Shown piece by piece: positions 24,511-33,140 of a DNA stretch of 64,000 nucleotides. The notes below the pieces were generated by a model. It did no database searches and was not told the DNA's origin. It was given only the letters and a program-made list of their open reading frames with translations. The stretch is from Microbispora rosea (GTDB taxonomy: Bacteria > Actinomycetota > Actinomycetes > Streptosporangiales > Streptosporangiaceae), in the NCBI RefSeq assembly GCF_900156315.1, contig NZ_FTNI01000027.1:1-64000 (forward strand). The letters run 5' to 3'. The stretch's first letter is position 1; each line of letters starts with the position of its first letter. The translations under genes were made by a program, and so were the position numbers.

Positions 24511-26309
24511 TGGCTCCGCGCATGCACGTCGTGGCCACGGCCGGACACGTCGACCACGGCAAGTCGACGCTGGTGCGGGCGTTGACCGGGATGGAGCCCG
24601 ACCGGCTGACGGAGGAGCGCCGCCGTGGGCTCACCATCGAGCTGGGCTACGCCTGGACGACGCTGCCCTCCGGGGAGCGGGTGGCGTTCGTCGACGTGCC
24701 CGGGCACGAGCGGTTCCTCGGCACGATGCTCGCCGGTGTCGGCCCGGTGCCCGCCGTGATGTTCGTCGTCGCCGCCGACGAGGGGTGGATGCCCCAGTCG
24801 GAGGAGCATCTGGTCGCGCTGCGCACCCTCGGCGTACGGCACGGCCTGCTCGCCGTCACCCGGGCGGACCTCGCCGACCCCGCCTCCGTCCTGGAGGACG
24901 CGCGCGACCGGCTGGTGAAGGCCGGGCTGGGCGAGGTGGAGGCCCTGGCGGTGAGCGGGCGTACCGGCCAGGGCCTCGACGGGCTGCGGGCCGCCCTCGA
25001 CCGGCTGGTGGCGGCGCTGCCCGCGCCCGATCCGCGAGCTCCGGTGCGGCTGTGGATCGACCGGGCGTTCAGCGTGCGCGGCAGCGGGACCGTCGTGACC
25101 GGCACGCTGCCCGCCGGCCGCGTCGAGGTGGGCGACGAGCTGGAGCTGGACGGCGAGCCCGTGCGGGTGCGCGCCCTGGAGTCGTTGAAGGAGCACGTCG
25201 AGTCGGTCACCGGGGTCGCCCGGGTGGCGCTCAACCTGCGCGGTCGGATCGCGCCGCAACGCGGGCACGCCCTCGTTACGCCCGGCGCCTGGACGGCGAC
25301 GAGCCTGGCCGACGTGCGCGTGACGATGGCGGAAGGCGCGCGCGGGCCGCTGCCGGCGCGGCTCACCGCACACATCGGCTCGGCGTCGGTGCCGTGCGAG
25401 GTGCGGCCGCTCGGCGCCGAGGCCGAGGGGGCGGCGGCCCGGCTGCGCCTGTCCCGGCCGCTTCCCCTGCACCTGGGCGACACGCTGCTGCTGCGCGACC
25501 CGGGCCGGGGGCAGGACGAGCTGCGGGTGCTCGCGCGGGCGACCGTGCTCGACGTGCGTCCCCCGGAGCTGCGCCGCAGGGGGGCGGCCAGGGAGCGGGC
25601 GAAGGCGCTGGCGGACGCGTCGGCGGACGCGGCGTCCCTCCTGCGTACGCACCTGCTGCTGCGCGACGGCGAGTTGGCCGCGATGGGCTGCCCGCCGGAG
25701 GGGCGGCCGGTGGCCGCCGGCTGGCACGCCGACCCCGATCACTGGTCGGAACTGTCCACCCGGCTGCCCGAGGTCGTGCGGCGATACGCCGCCGATCACC
25801 CCTTGGAGCCGGGGATGCCGGTGGAGGCCGCCCGCCACGAGCTGGGCCTGCCCGACCGCCGGCTCGTCACGGCACTCGTACGGCCGCCGTTGACGGTGGC
25901 CGACGGGCGGATCACCACGACGGGCCGCGTCGTGGCCGGGACGGCCGGGCTGCCCGCCCCCGTCGCCCGGGCGGTGCGGGCCCTGCTGGACGACCTGGCC
26001 ACGGCCCCGTTCCAGGCGCCGGACGCCGGGCGGCTGGCCGCGCTGGGGCTCGGGCCACGCGAGCTCGCCGCCGCCGTACGCGCCGGGGCGCTGCTGCGGG
26101 TGGCCGAGGGCGTCGTGCTCGCGCCGGGCGCCGACGCACGTGCGGCGGCGCTGCTGGCCCGGCTGCCGAAGCCGTTCACGGTCAGCCAGGCCAGGAGCGC
26201 GCTCGGCACCAGCCGCAGGGTCGCGGTGCCGCTGCTGGAACACCTCGACCGCAGGGGCCTCACCGAGCGGGTGGACGAGGTCCACCGCCGCTGCCGGCCT
26301 GCCGGCTGA
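24510..26309 (+). CDS. selB: Selenocysteine-specific elongation factor SelB
   Basis: 599 aa. GTPase motifs: GHVDHGKST (G1) near residue 12, DVPGHERF (G3) near 70, and TRADL (G4). EF-Tu-like domains II/III follow (ADVRVTMAEG and the basic PLHLGD segment), then C-terminal winged helices (about 400-599) that bind the SECIS hairpin. It delivers Sec-tRNA to the UGA in fdhA. The frame is open a further 1.3 kb upstream, but the true start is the ATG overlapping the selA stop. It converges on the PPOX gene with a 17-base gap. Confidence 0.96.
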   Translation: MAPRMHVVATAGHVDHGKSTLVRALTGMEPDRLTEERRRGLTIELGYAWTTLPSGERVAFVDVPGHERFLGTMLAGVGPVPAVMFVVAADEGWMPQSEEHLVALRTLGVRHGLLAVTRADLADPASVLEDARDRLVKAGLGEVEALAVSGRTGQGLDGLRAALDRLVAALPAPDPRAPVRLWIDRAFSVRGSGTVVTGTLPAGRVEVGDELELDGEPVRVRALESLKEHVESVTGVARVALNLRGRIAPQRGHALVTPGAWTATSLADVRVTMAEGARGPLPARLTAHIGSASVPCEVRPLGAEAEGAAARLRLSRPLPLHLGDTLLLRDPGRGQDELRVLARATVLDVRPPELRRRGAARERAKALADASADAASLLRTHLLLRDGELAAMGCPPEGRPVAAGWHADPDHWSELSTRLPEVVRRYAADHPLEPGMPVEAARHELGLPDRRLVTALVRPPLTVADGRITTTGRVVAGTAGLPAPVARAVRALLDDLATAPFQAPDAGRLAALGLGPRELAAAVRAGALLRVAEGVVLAPGADARAAALLARLPKPFTVSQARSALGTSRRVAVPLLEHLDRRGLTERVDEVHRRCRPAG

Positions 26310-26326
26310 CCCGGCTCCGACGGCGC

Positions 26327-26734
26327 TCACGCCTCCGGGACGTCACGCTTGCCGGCCGAGGGGTTGCCGGGGTCGACGCCGAAGCTGATGATCCGCCGCG
26401 GATGGACGCGGATGATCGGGCCGGGCAGCGGGGCGTTCGAGCCGGCGGCTTCGGTGAGCGCCTCGCCCCACCCGCGTATCTCCAGGCAGCGCACCTGCCA
26501 AGGATCGACGGACGGGACGTCGTCGACGACGAACGCCACCTTGCCGTTGGCCAGCACGTTGCGGAACTTGCGGCTGGCCGCCATGTCGCGCCCTCCGATG
26601 TCGATCGTCCGGAGCTCCTGGTTGTAGCGGAATCCGACCGGGCTCACCTGGAGCGTCCCGTTCGGATGGAGCGTGGCCAGGCGCCCGATCCGCTGACCGC
26701 CGAGGTACTCGATCTCGCGCTCTGTGAAGATCAT
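26327..26734 (-). CDS. PPOX-class F420-dependent oxidoreductase
   Basis: 135 aa from ATG 26734 (MIFTEREIEYLGGQRIGRLAT), with GAGGGC upstream. The split-barrel flavin/F420-binding fold is indicated by RIGRLATLHPNGTLQVSPVGFRY, the KFRNVLANGKVAFVVDDV block and the C-terminal VHPRRIISFGVDP. Members reduce diverse small molecules with F420H2 or FMN. It is divergent from the TetR gene, and the shared 70-base gap contains an inverted repeat, so the TetR protein probably represses both directions. Confidence 0.87.
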   Translation of the reverse strand: MIFTEREIEYLGGQRIGRLATLHPNGTLQVSPVGFRYNQELRTIDIGGRDMAASRKFRNVLANGKVAFVVDDVPSVDPWQVRCLEIRGWGEALTEAAGSNAPLPGPIIRVHPRRIISFGVDPGNPSAGKRDVPEA

Positions 26735-26754
26735 GCCCTCATCCTGTTCAAGTA

Positions 26755-26774
26755 AGTGATTGATATTTGTCACT
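26755..26774. promoter_or_regulatory. Inverted repeat, likely TetR operator
   Basis: AGTGA (26755-26759) and TCACT (26770-26774) form an inverted repeat with a 10-base AT-rich centre. It lies in the short divergent gap between the PPOX and TetR genes, where TetR autoregulatory operators are usually found. Confidence 0.5.
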
Positions 26775-26803
26775 CAACCACATGAATGGCTAAGGTGCGG
26801 CGC

Positions 26804-27421
26804 ATGGCTTCCTCAGCACGGCGCTCGCCACAGGAGCGCGGGAAGGCCGCGGAACGGACCCGCGAGCGGATCCTGGAGGCGGCGGTCGAAGAGTTCGGCG
26901 CGAAGGGGTACGCCGGAGCCCGCACGGCCGCCATCGCGGCGCGAGCGGGGGTCAACCAGCAGCTCATCTCGTACTACTTCGGCGGCAAGCAGGGGCTCGT
27001 CGAGGAACTGCGCCGCAGGTGGGCGCGGGCACAGGAGAGCGTGACGCCGCCCGGCGCGACGTACGCCGAGAGCGTGGCCGCCCACCTCGACGCGACGCTG
27101 GACGACCCGGATTGGTCCCGGCTCGTGGTGTGGCAGGCGCTGGGGGACGGCTTGGCCGCCGCGAGCGACGACGAATGGGCGGCGGCACAGCGAGACCGGC
27201 TGCGCCAGGCCGTGGAGCGGACCCGCAGGCGCCAGGAGGAAGGCGAGATCACCGGAGAGCTGGACGCCGAGTTCGTCCTGCTGGTCGCCTACGCGCTGGC
27301 CTTCGCGCCCATCGCGTTGCCCCGCATGGTCGAGGGGATCGTCGGCGCCGATCCGCTGTCCAAGGACTACCGCGAGTGGGTCGTCGGCCAGCTCGCCAGG
27401 ATGACGAGGAGAGACGCATGA
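26804..27421 (+). CDS. TetR-family transcriptional regulator
   Basis: 205 aa from ATG 26804, which has AAGGTG seven bases upstream; ATG 26786 would add six residues. The N-terminal helix-turn-helix reads RERILEAAVEEFGAKGYAGART then IAARAGVNQQLISYYFGGKQGL. The C-terminal half is the variable ligand-binding domain. Its stop overlaps the start of the quinone oxidoreductase gene (ATGA), so the two are co-translated. This suggests it senses a reactive compound that the enzyme handles. Confidence 0.92.
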   Translation: MASSARRSPQERGKAAERTRERILEAAVEEFGAKGYAGARTAAIAARAGVNQQLISYYFGGKQGLVEELRRRWARAQESVTPPGATYAESVAAHLDATLDDPDWSRLVVWQALGDGLAAASDDEWAAAQRDRLRQAVERTRRRQEEGEITGELDAEFVLLVAYALAFAPIALPRMVEGIVGADPLSKDYREWVVGQLARMTRRDA

Positions 27422-28332
27422 GCAGGACGGTCGCGTTCTCCGCCTACGGCGGCCCGGAGGTGCTCGAGGTCGTCGAGACGGCGCCGGACGAGCCGGGGCC
27501 CGGCGCGATCCGGGTCCGGGTGCGGGCGGCGGGCGTGCAGCCGTTCGACGCGCTGTTCCGCGGCGGGGGCGCGCACGCCTACATGCCCGCGACGTTCCCG
27601 CAGCGGCTGGGCAACGAGTTCGCCGGTGTGATCGACGCCGTGGGGGAGGGCGTCACCGCCCTGACCGTCGGCGACGAGGTCGTCGGCTGGGCGATGCTCG
27701 CGTCGTACGCCGAGCACGTCGTCGTCCCGGCCGGGCAGGTGGTGCCGAAGCCCGCGTCGATGCCGTGGCCGGAGGCCGGGGTGCTGTCGGCGTCGGGGCA
27801 GACCGCCGGCACCGCGCTGGAGAGGCTGCGCGTCGGCTCCGGCGACACCCTTCTCGTGCACGCGGCGGCGGGCGGGGTCGGCACGTTCGCCGTGCAGATC
27901 GCCCGCGCGCTCGGGGCGACGGTCATCGGCACCGCGAGCGAACGCAACCACGCCTTCCTGCGCGACCTCGGCGTGATCCCCGTGGCGTACGGCGACGGGC
28001 TGGCCGAGCGGGTGCGGGCGGCCGCCCCGGACGGCGTGGACGCCGCGCTCGACGCGGCCGGGACCGTGGAGGCGCTCGAGGTCTCGGCGGCGCTGGTGGC
28101 CGACCGGACGCGTGTCGGCACCATCGCCTACCAGCCCGCCGCCGACCGGATCGGCGTCCAGCGGCTGGGCACCGAGCGCTCGGTGGACCGGCTCGCCGGG
28201 CTGACGGCCCTGTGGGAGAAGGGCGACCTGAAGGTGCGGATCCAGGAGGCGATCCCGATCGAGGAGGTGGCGCGGGCACACCGGCTGATCGAGACCGGCC
28301 ACACCACCGGCAAGCTCGTTCTGATCTTCTGA
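27418..28332 (+). CDS. NADP-dependent quinone oxidoreductase / zinc-independent alcohol dehydrogenase family
   Basis: 304 aa. A GroES-like N-terminal domain (GGPEVLEVVETAPDEPGPGAIRVRV) is followed by a Rossmann domain with LLVHAAAGGVGTFAVQIARALGATVIGTAS, the AAGGVG motif typical of QOR-type MDR enzymes. Zinc ligands are absent, as expected for quinone oxidoreductases. It is translationally coupled to the TetR regulator and probably detoxifies a quinone or unsaturated carbonyl compound under its control. Confidence 0.92.
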   Translation: MSRTVAFSAYGGPEVLEVVETAPDEPGPGAIRVRVRAAGVQPFDALFRGGGAHAYMPATFPQRLGNEFAGVIDAVGEGVTALTVGDEVVGWAMLASYAEHVVVPAGQVVPKPASMPWPEAGVLSASGQTAGTALERLRVGSGDTLLVHAAAGGVGTFAVQIARALGATVIGTASERNHAFLRDLGVIPVAYGDGLAERVRAAAPDGVDAALDAAGTVEALEVSAALVADRTRVGTIAYQPAADRIGVQRLGTERSVDRLAGLTALWEKGDLKVRIQEAIPIEEVARAHRLIETGHTTGKLVLIF

Positions 28333-28386
28333 TCTTCTGCGCGGGCGCTCGGCCTTGGGCGTTCCCGCCGCGGACGAGATGGGTGG

Positions 28387-29676
28387 TCACGCCCTGAGCT
28401 CGCCGCCGAGGGGAGCAGAGGGGTAGCCCGGCACCCCGCCGCGTACCTTCCACGGCTCGTGGACCAGGTCGCCGGGCAGCGCCGCGAGCTCGGGGACGTA
28501 GCGCCGCACGTACTCCCCCTCCGGGTCGAATCTCTTCGCCTGGCGCAGGGGGTTGAGCGTGCGGTAGGGCCGGGTGTCGTTGCCCGTGCCCGCGACCCAC
28601 TGCCAGTTGCCGCAGTTGTTCGGCATGTCGCCGTCGAGCAGCCACTCGGCGAAGTGCTCCAGCCCGGCCCGCCAGTCGATCCCGAGGCGCTTGGTCAGGT
28701 AGGAGCCGGTGACCAGGCGCACCCGGTTGTGCATCCAGCCCTCGGCGCGAAGCTGGCGCATGCCCGCGTCGACGATCGGGACCCCGGTCGCGCCCTCCCG
28801 CCAGGCGGCCTCCGCCTCCTCGTCGCGCCGCCACTCCACGTTCCTCGGCCGGTAGTCGCGCCGGCCCATGTCCGGGAACGCGTCGACGACCTGGTAGTGG
28901 AAGTCGCGCCAGCACAGTTGCCTCACGTACTCCTCGCCGCCCGGTCGTCCGCAGGCGCGATCCACCACCTCGGACGGCGACAGGCAGCCGAAGTGGAGGT
29001 AGGCGCTCAGCATCGAGGTGCGCCCCGCCATCCGGTCGCGCGTCTCGGCGTAGGAGGCCAGGCCGTCGCCCACCCACCGCTCCAGCCGCCGCCGCGCCTC
29101 GTTCTCCCCGCCCCGCACGACCCCGTACGGCTCGGGGGACGCCTCGGGCAGGAAGCCGGGATCGACGCCGGGCGGCAGGCACAGGCGGTGGGGCGCGCCG
29201 AGGACCGGCCGTCTCGCGGTGGCCGACCAGGCCCGCCAGTAGGGCGAGAAGACGCGGTAGTGGCTCCCGCTGCCGGGCCGCAGTGCGCCGGGCGGCACCA
29301 CGGTCACGCCGGGGAAGAGGCGGAACTCCAGCCGGTGGGCTCGGCACTCCTCCGCCAGGCGCCGCTCCCGCCGCCGCGCCAGCGGGCTGACGTCCTCGCT
29401 CGCCCAGATCGCCGTCGCGCCCGTCTCCCCGGCCGTCCGTACGGCGTGGGCCACCGGGTCGCCGTGCCGTACGACGAGGTCCCCGCCGAGCGCGCGCAGG
29501 GACGACTGCAGGTCGTGGAGGGACGCGTGGAGGAAGTCGCGGCGGTGCCGGGCCCCGATGGCGGGGTCGAACACGAACAACGGAACGACGCGCCGGGCCA
29601 CGGCGCACGCCTCGGACAACGCCGGGTGATCATGAATTCGCAGGTCCCGGTTGAACAGCACGACGACGGCCTCCAC
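28387..29676 (-). CDS. phr: Deoxyribodipyrimidine photolyase (cryptochrome/photolyase family)
   Basis: 429 aa from GTG 29676 (VEAVVVLFNRDLRIHDHPAL), the normal family N-terminus; upstream ATG 29739 adds an unlikely 21-residue tail. The N-terminal Rossmann antenna domain is followed by the FAD-binding domain with TSMLSAYLHFGCLSP, LCWRDFHYQV, GMRQLRAEGWMHNR and the GDMPNNCGNWQWVAGTGNDTR core (positions about 350-370). It repairs UV-induced pyrimidine dimers using light. It converges with the quinone oxidoreductase gene across a 54-base gap. Confidence 0.94.
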   Translation of the reverse strand: MEAVVVLFNRDLRIHDHPALSEACAVARRVVPLFVFDPAIGARHRRDFLHASLHDLQSSLRALGGDLVVRHGDPVAHAVRTAGETGATAIWASEDVSPLARRRERRLAEECRAHRLEFRLFPGVTVVPPGALRPGSGSHYRVFSPYWRAWSATARRPVLGAPHRLCLPPGVDPGFLPEASPEPYGVVRGGENEARRRLERWVGDGLASYAETRDRMAGRTSMLSAYLHFGCLSPSEVVDRACGRPGGEEYVRQLCWRDFHYQVVDAFPDMGRRDYRPRNVEWRRDEEAEAAWREGATGVPIVDAGMRQLRAEGWMHNRVRLVTGSYLTKRLGIDWRAGLEHFAEWLLDGDMPNNCGNWQWVAGTGNDTRPYRTLNPLRQAKRFDPEGEYVRRYVPELAALPGDLVHEPWKVRGGVPGYPSAPLGGELRA

Positions 29677-30168
29677 GCACGTCTCTTCGCGGTTCCGGGC
29701 ACCGGTGGTTGCGGGTGGGCGGGTAGATCGCCCATCCACGCGCGCCCGACCCGGCGAACACGAAGCAGGCCGCGGTCAGTGCAACGAACGCGACCATGGA
29801 GAAGAGGGAGTGGAGAACTCCCTGCCGGGTGCTGTGCTCAAGCCGGTCGGGAGTTCCGGGAGGAAAGCCGCTCACCGGATCCGTAGGGAAGATTCCCCCA
29901 GTGACCATGCCGATCGCCCAGACGCCGACCAGGAGCGCGCCCCAGTGTGAGGGGCCGGCACGCCAGAGGCCGACGGCGAAGGCCAGGGAAAGCAGGCCCG
30001 CGACGAAGAAGTTGGCTGTCTGGGCCCATCCGCGGTCGCCGATGGCGAGGGAGCTGATCGGATGGCGTCGCGGCCTGTATAGGCGCGTGCGGCGCCTTCG
30101 GTGAGGTACGCGACGGTGAAGAGGGGGCCCACGACCAACCCGCAGGCGAGCAGCAGTTGATCAACCAT
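29630..30168 (-). pseudogene. Frameshifted and truncated DUF998 membrane protein
   Basis: From ATG 30168 the first 30 codons read MVDQLLLACGLVVGPLFTVA...GAARAY in one frame. The rest of the family sequence (RPRRHPISSLAIGDRGWAQT, VGVWAIGMVTGGIFPTDPVSG, LHSLFSMVAFVALTAACFVFAG) continues in another. The switch falls at TATA 30078-30081: removing one TA restores AYRPRRHPISS. After GARGWAIYPP family similarity ends abruptly at the photolyase promoter, so the last two or so membrane helices are lost. DUF998 proteins have about 200 residues and six spans. Confidence 0.75.
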
Positions 30169-30786
30169 GACGTCAACGTGGGTAGGCGCCGACACGAGCG
30201 TCAATGCGAATTGACACGTGCCGGACCGCCTCGTGCCGGGAATTCGCGGAGATCGCGTTTCCGCGACCTTCGGCGGATGTTCCGGGGGACCGCGGCGGAG
30301 CTGCTTCACGCCGAGACCGAGCGTGCGCGTGCTGTAATGCCGAAAAAGCATGGAAGGCTGGTTATTCCCCGAAGATATGAAGGCTATTCACATCGGATGT
30401 GGCGAACGGATGACGGGTGAAAGGCGGGCATGGAAACGCGTCCGCCGCCGGTTGTGCCCGGTGCGTGAAAACAGAATGAAAGAGCAGGTCATCCGGCCTG
30501 TGGCGCGGTTAGTGCAGACATGATCAGTAACTTCTCCAGACAAGTTCGGAGATAGTAACGGCGCTGCGACCGGGCCCCTTTCGGATGACCATATAGGTGT
30601 TATTTGCGGCTTATCCTCAACTCAGGATTTCTCTGGTTCTTTTCCTTCCCAACACATCGCAGTCAGTCTAAGATCTCGTTCTATGTATCGGTATGCATCA
30701 AGATTTCCTGTTAGGCAAGTGCCATGCCTAAGTCGCAGGGATGCTCTGGCCGAACATGACGCCGTCGTCGTCCTCACCCCGATCCG
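30169..30786. other. Non-coding gap with an AT-rich stretch
   Basis: About 620 bases without a credible gene. From about 30450 to 30740 the composition drops to near 50% GC against about 70% around it, with stops in all frames. It includes TTATTTGCGGCTTATCC-like and TCTATGTATCGG-like promoter-style segments ahead of the sigma-like gene. I see no tRNA, clear hairpin or repeat. It is probably the control region of the block that starts at 30793. Confidence 0.5.
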
Positions 30787-30792
30787 GTGCGC

Positions 30793-33099
30793 ATGAATCC
30801 GCCCGCCGGGGATGTGACGCTCGACCCCGGCCGGGGGATGGCATGGGTGGACGAGCACGGCGCCCACCTCGTCGACTACGCCTCCGGCCACCTCGAGTCC
30901 GGCCCCATGCTCGCGGCGGTGATCGCCGCGCTGGAGTCGTGTGCCGCCCGCGAACGGCCCGGGAACGTTTCAGACCGGGCCTGGCTGCTGTCCGCGTTGC
31001 GCCGTGAGGTCGCTACCGGCCCGGGACGGGGATTCCTGCCCGGGCCCGGCACCGGCGGCCCCGACCACCTCGCGGTGCGGCGCGCGTGGCGCCTGGCGGA
31101 CCCGCTGGGCGCGGAGACGCTGCTCCTGCTCTACCGCCACGAACTCCCGCTTCGAGATCTCGTGTACGTGCTCGCGCTGCCGCTGAAGGAGGCCGGCAGG
31201 CTCATCGCGCGCACCCAGGACGTGGTGGAGATCCTCGTGAGCGGGCTGGACGGCCTCGCCAGGGGCCGGCCGATCTGCCCGGAGATCGCTCCGCTGGCCG
31301 CCGCCGTCTTCCCGGACGAGCACGGCGAGGCGGCCGACTTCGGTGCCGCCCGTACGGCGCTGCTCCGGCACATCGTGACGTGCGTGGTGTGCAAGCGGCC
31401 CATCAACATCCGATACACCGTTCCGCAGATCCTCTCCCGCCCTCCGGTCGCCGACCTCACGCCCGAGACCAGGCAGCGACTGCTGGACGCCCTGGGCAGG
31501 GCCAGGCACAGGGCCAGGCTCGCTCCGCCGTCCCCTCCGCCGGCCGCTCCGGCAGAGCGGGCGGGCCATCGGCCCCCCTCGTCGTTCGGCATGCCGCTGT
31601 CCGCTCCCGTGGACACCGCTCCCGCTCCTGCGCCAGCGCCCGCTCCTGCGGTGGCGCCCGCGACCGCTTCCGCGCCAGCCGTCCCCGCACCGGCGTCCCC
31701 TGCGGCGCCTCCGCCCGCTCCGCCGTCGATGCCGGCCGCTTCCGGCCTGTCGCCGGTCGGGTTCCGCGAGGAGTCCCGTCCGCCGTCCCGGGAGAGCAGG
31801 GGGGACCGGGAGGGCAGGGGAGATCGGGAGGGCAGGGGGGACCGCGAGCACACGAGACCCGGCCCCCTGGTCCCGCCCGCGCAGCCGGAAGCGCCGCGTC
31901 CTACCGGCACCGCGCCGGACGCCGGGGCCGAACCGCCCGAGCGCCCGGTGCGGGCCATCTCCCAGGAGGACACCCAGCCGAGCCTGCCGTGGTCGCCGGG
32001 AACGTTGAAGTCGCGCGCCGCGCAACGGCCCAACCCGTTCCCCGGGGCGGCGAGAGGGACGCACCCCACCTCGGGGGAGGGTCCCGCGCTGCCGCCGGGG
32101 CAGGACACGCCTCTCTACAACGCGCTCCTCTCGCAGATCAGGGCCAGGGAGGCCCTGGCGCACGCCGCCGAGGCGGTCCCGGCCCCTGTCCCTGCCCCCG
32201 CTCCCGCGCTCGTCCACGTCGCCGATGCCGCCCACACGGCGGGCGAGGTGGAGCTCGCCCGCAGACCGCCGGCCGGTGCGCAGATCAGGATCGTCCAGGT
32301 TCTGGCCCGGGTCGGCACGCTGCTTCGGGCGACCGCCTTGCGGATCGTCATCGTCGTCGTCGCGGGGGCGGCGGGGACCGTGACGGGAATCAACCTCTTC
32401 GCTCCTGCCCCCCAGTCCCAGAGAGGGTCGCCGGAGGCGAGCGCCGTGCAGGCGTCCGCGGATCCGGCGGGAACGGGGACGGGCGCGAACCCCGCGGCGG
32501 CCGGTGGAACGGACGGCGCGGCGGCCGGGGGAACGGACGGCGCTGCGGCGGGCGGCACCACGACCGGCGGCACCACGAGCACGGCCACCGGCACGCCGCA
32601 GGTCACGGTGACCGCGACCGCCGCTGGGGGCGGCACCGCCGGGGGCGCCGCGCAGCCCGGCGGACAGAGCACGGCGGCCGGGGGCACTGCGCAGCCCGGT
32701 GGACAGCAGGGCACGGCGGCCGAGGGCGTCACTGGCGAGGGTGCCACGCGGTCCGGCGGGCAGGGCGCCGCTCCCGACACCCCCGCATCTCCCGGCGCGT
32801 TCCTGATGGGCGCCTGGGGTGTGCAGGCGCCGTCCGTCGTCACACTCGACGCGTTCGGGAGGGGGACCCTCACTCTCTCGACGACCTCTGGAAAACCCGT
32901 GAAATGGCGGATATCGGCTCCCGGCCTGATGGTCGAGCCGTCCAGCGGAACGCTCAAGCCCGGGCACACCGACGTGCTCACCGTGCGCGCGTTGCGCGTC
33001 CGCTACTGGTGCGGGGTTCCCTCGCCCGTGACGGCGCCGCTCGAACTGCACGGCCCGAAGGGCAAAGGCACCGCCACCGTGCGATGGAGCACCTGCTGA
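30793..33099 (+). CDS. Sigma-region-4-like protein with central membrane span and extracellular Ig-like C-terminus
   Basis: 768 aa (GTG 30787 is an alternative start; no strong ribosome site). Residues about 95-140 (WRLADPLGAETLLLLYRHEL then VYVLALPLKEAGRLIARTQD) resemble a degenerate sigma-70 region 4. A His/Cys segment follows near residue 195 (LLRHIVTCVVCKRP), as in zinc-binding anti-sigma or sigma-tail modules. Residues about 240-500 are Pro/Ala-rich with RGDREG repeats. One hydrophobic span lies at about 512-536, then a Gly/Thr/Ala linker and a final Ig/BACON-like domain with two Cys (YWCGVPS...WSTC). It may link an outside cue to transcription or anchor the following genes' products. 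This is inference; I know of no characterised homologue. Confidence 0.75.
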   Translation: MNPPAGDVTLDPGRGMAWVDEHGAHLVDYASGHLESGPMLAAVIAALESCAARERPGNVSDRAWLLSALRREVATGPGRGFLPGPGTGGPDHLAVRRAWRLADPLGAETLLLLYRHELPLRDLVYVLALPLKEAGRLIARTQDVVEILVSGLDGLARGRPICPEIAPLAAAVFPDEHGEAADFGAARTALLRHIVTCVVCKRPINIRYTVPQILSRPPVADLTPETRQRLLDALGRARHRARLAPPSPPPAAPAERAGHRPPSSFGMPLSAPVDTAPAPAPAPAPAVAPATASAPAVPAPASPAAPPPAPPSMPAASGLSPVGFREESRPPSRESRGDREGRGDREGRGDREHTRPGPLVPPAQPEAPRPTGTAPDAGAEPPERPVRAISQEDTQPSLPWSPGTLKSRAAQRPNPFPGAARGTHPTSGEGPALPPGQDTPLYNALLSQIRAREALAHAAEAVPAPVPAPAPALVHVADAAHTAGEVELARRPPAGAQIRIVQVLARVGTLLRATALRIVIVVVAGAAGTVTGINLFAPAPQSQRGSPEASAVQASADPAGTGTGANPAAAGGTDGAAAGGTDGAAAGGTTTGGTTSTATGTPQVTVTATAAGGGTAGGAAQPGGQSTAAGGTAQPGGQQGTAAEGVTGEGATRSGGQGAAPDTPASPGAFLMGAWGVQAPSVVTLDAFGRGTLTLSTTSGKPVKWRISAPGLMVEPSSGTLKPGHTDVLTVRALRVRYWCGVPSPVTAPLELHGPKGKGTATVRWSTC

Positions 33100-33140
33100 C
33101 CGCCCCTGTTTCCTCCTGTCCTCGGTGAAAGGACCCGCCC

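Noticed and set aside
30622-30891. 89-aa minus-strand frame crossing the start of the sigma-like gene
   Set aside because: No ribosome site, overlaps the better-supported plus-strand gene, and runs through the AT-rich control region.
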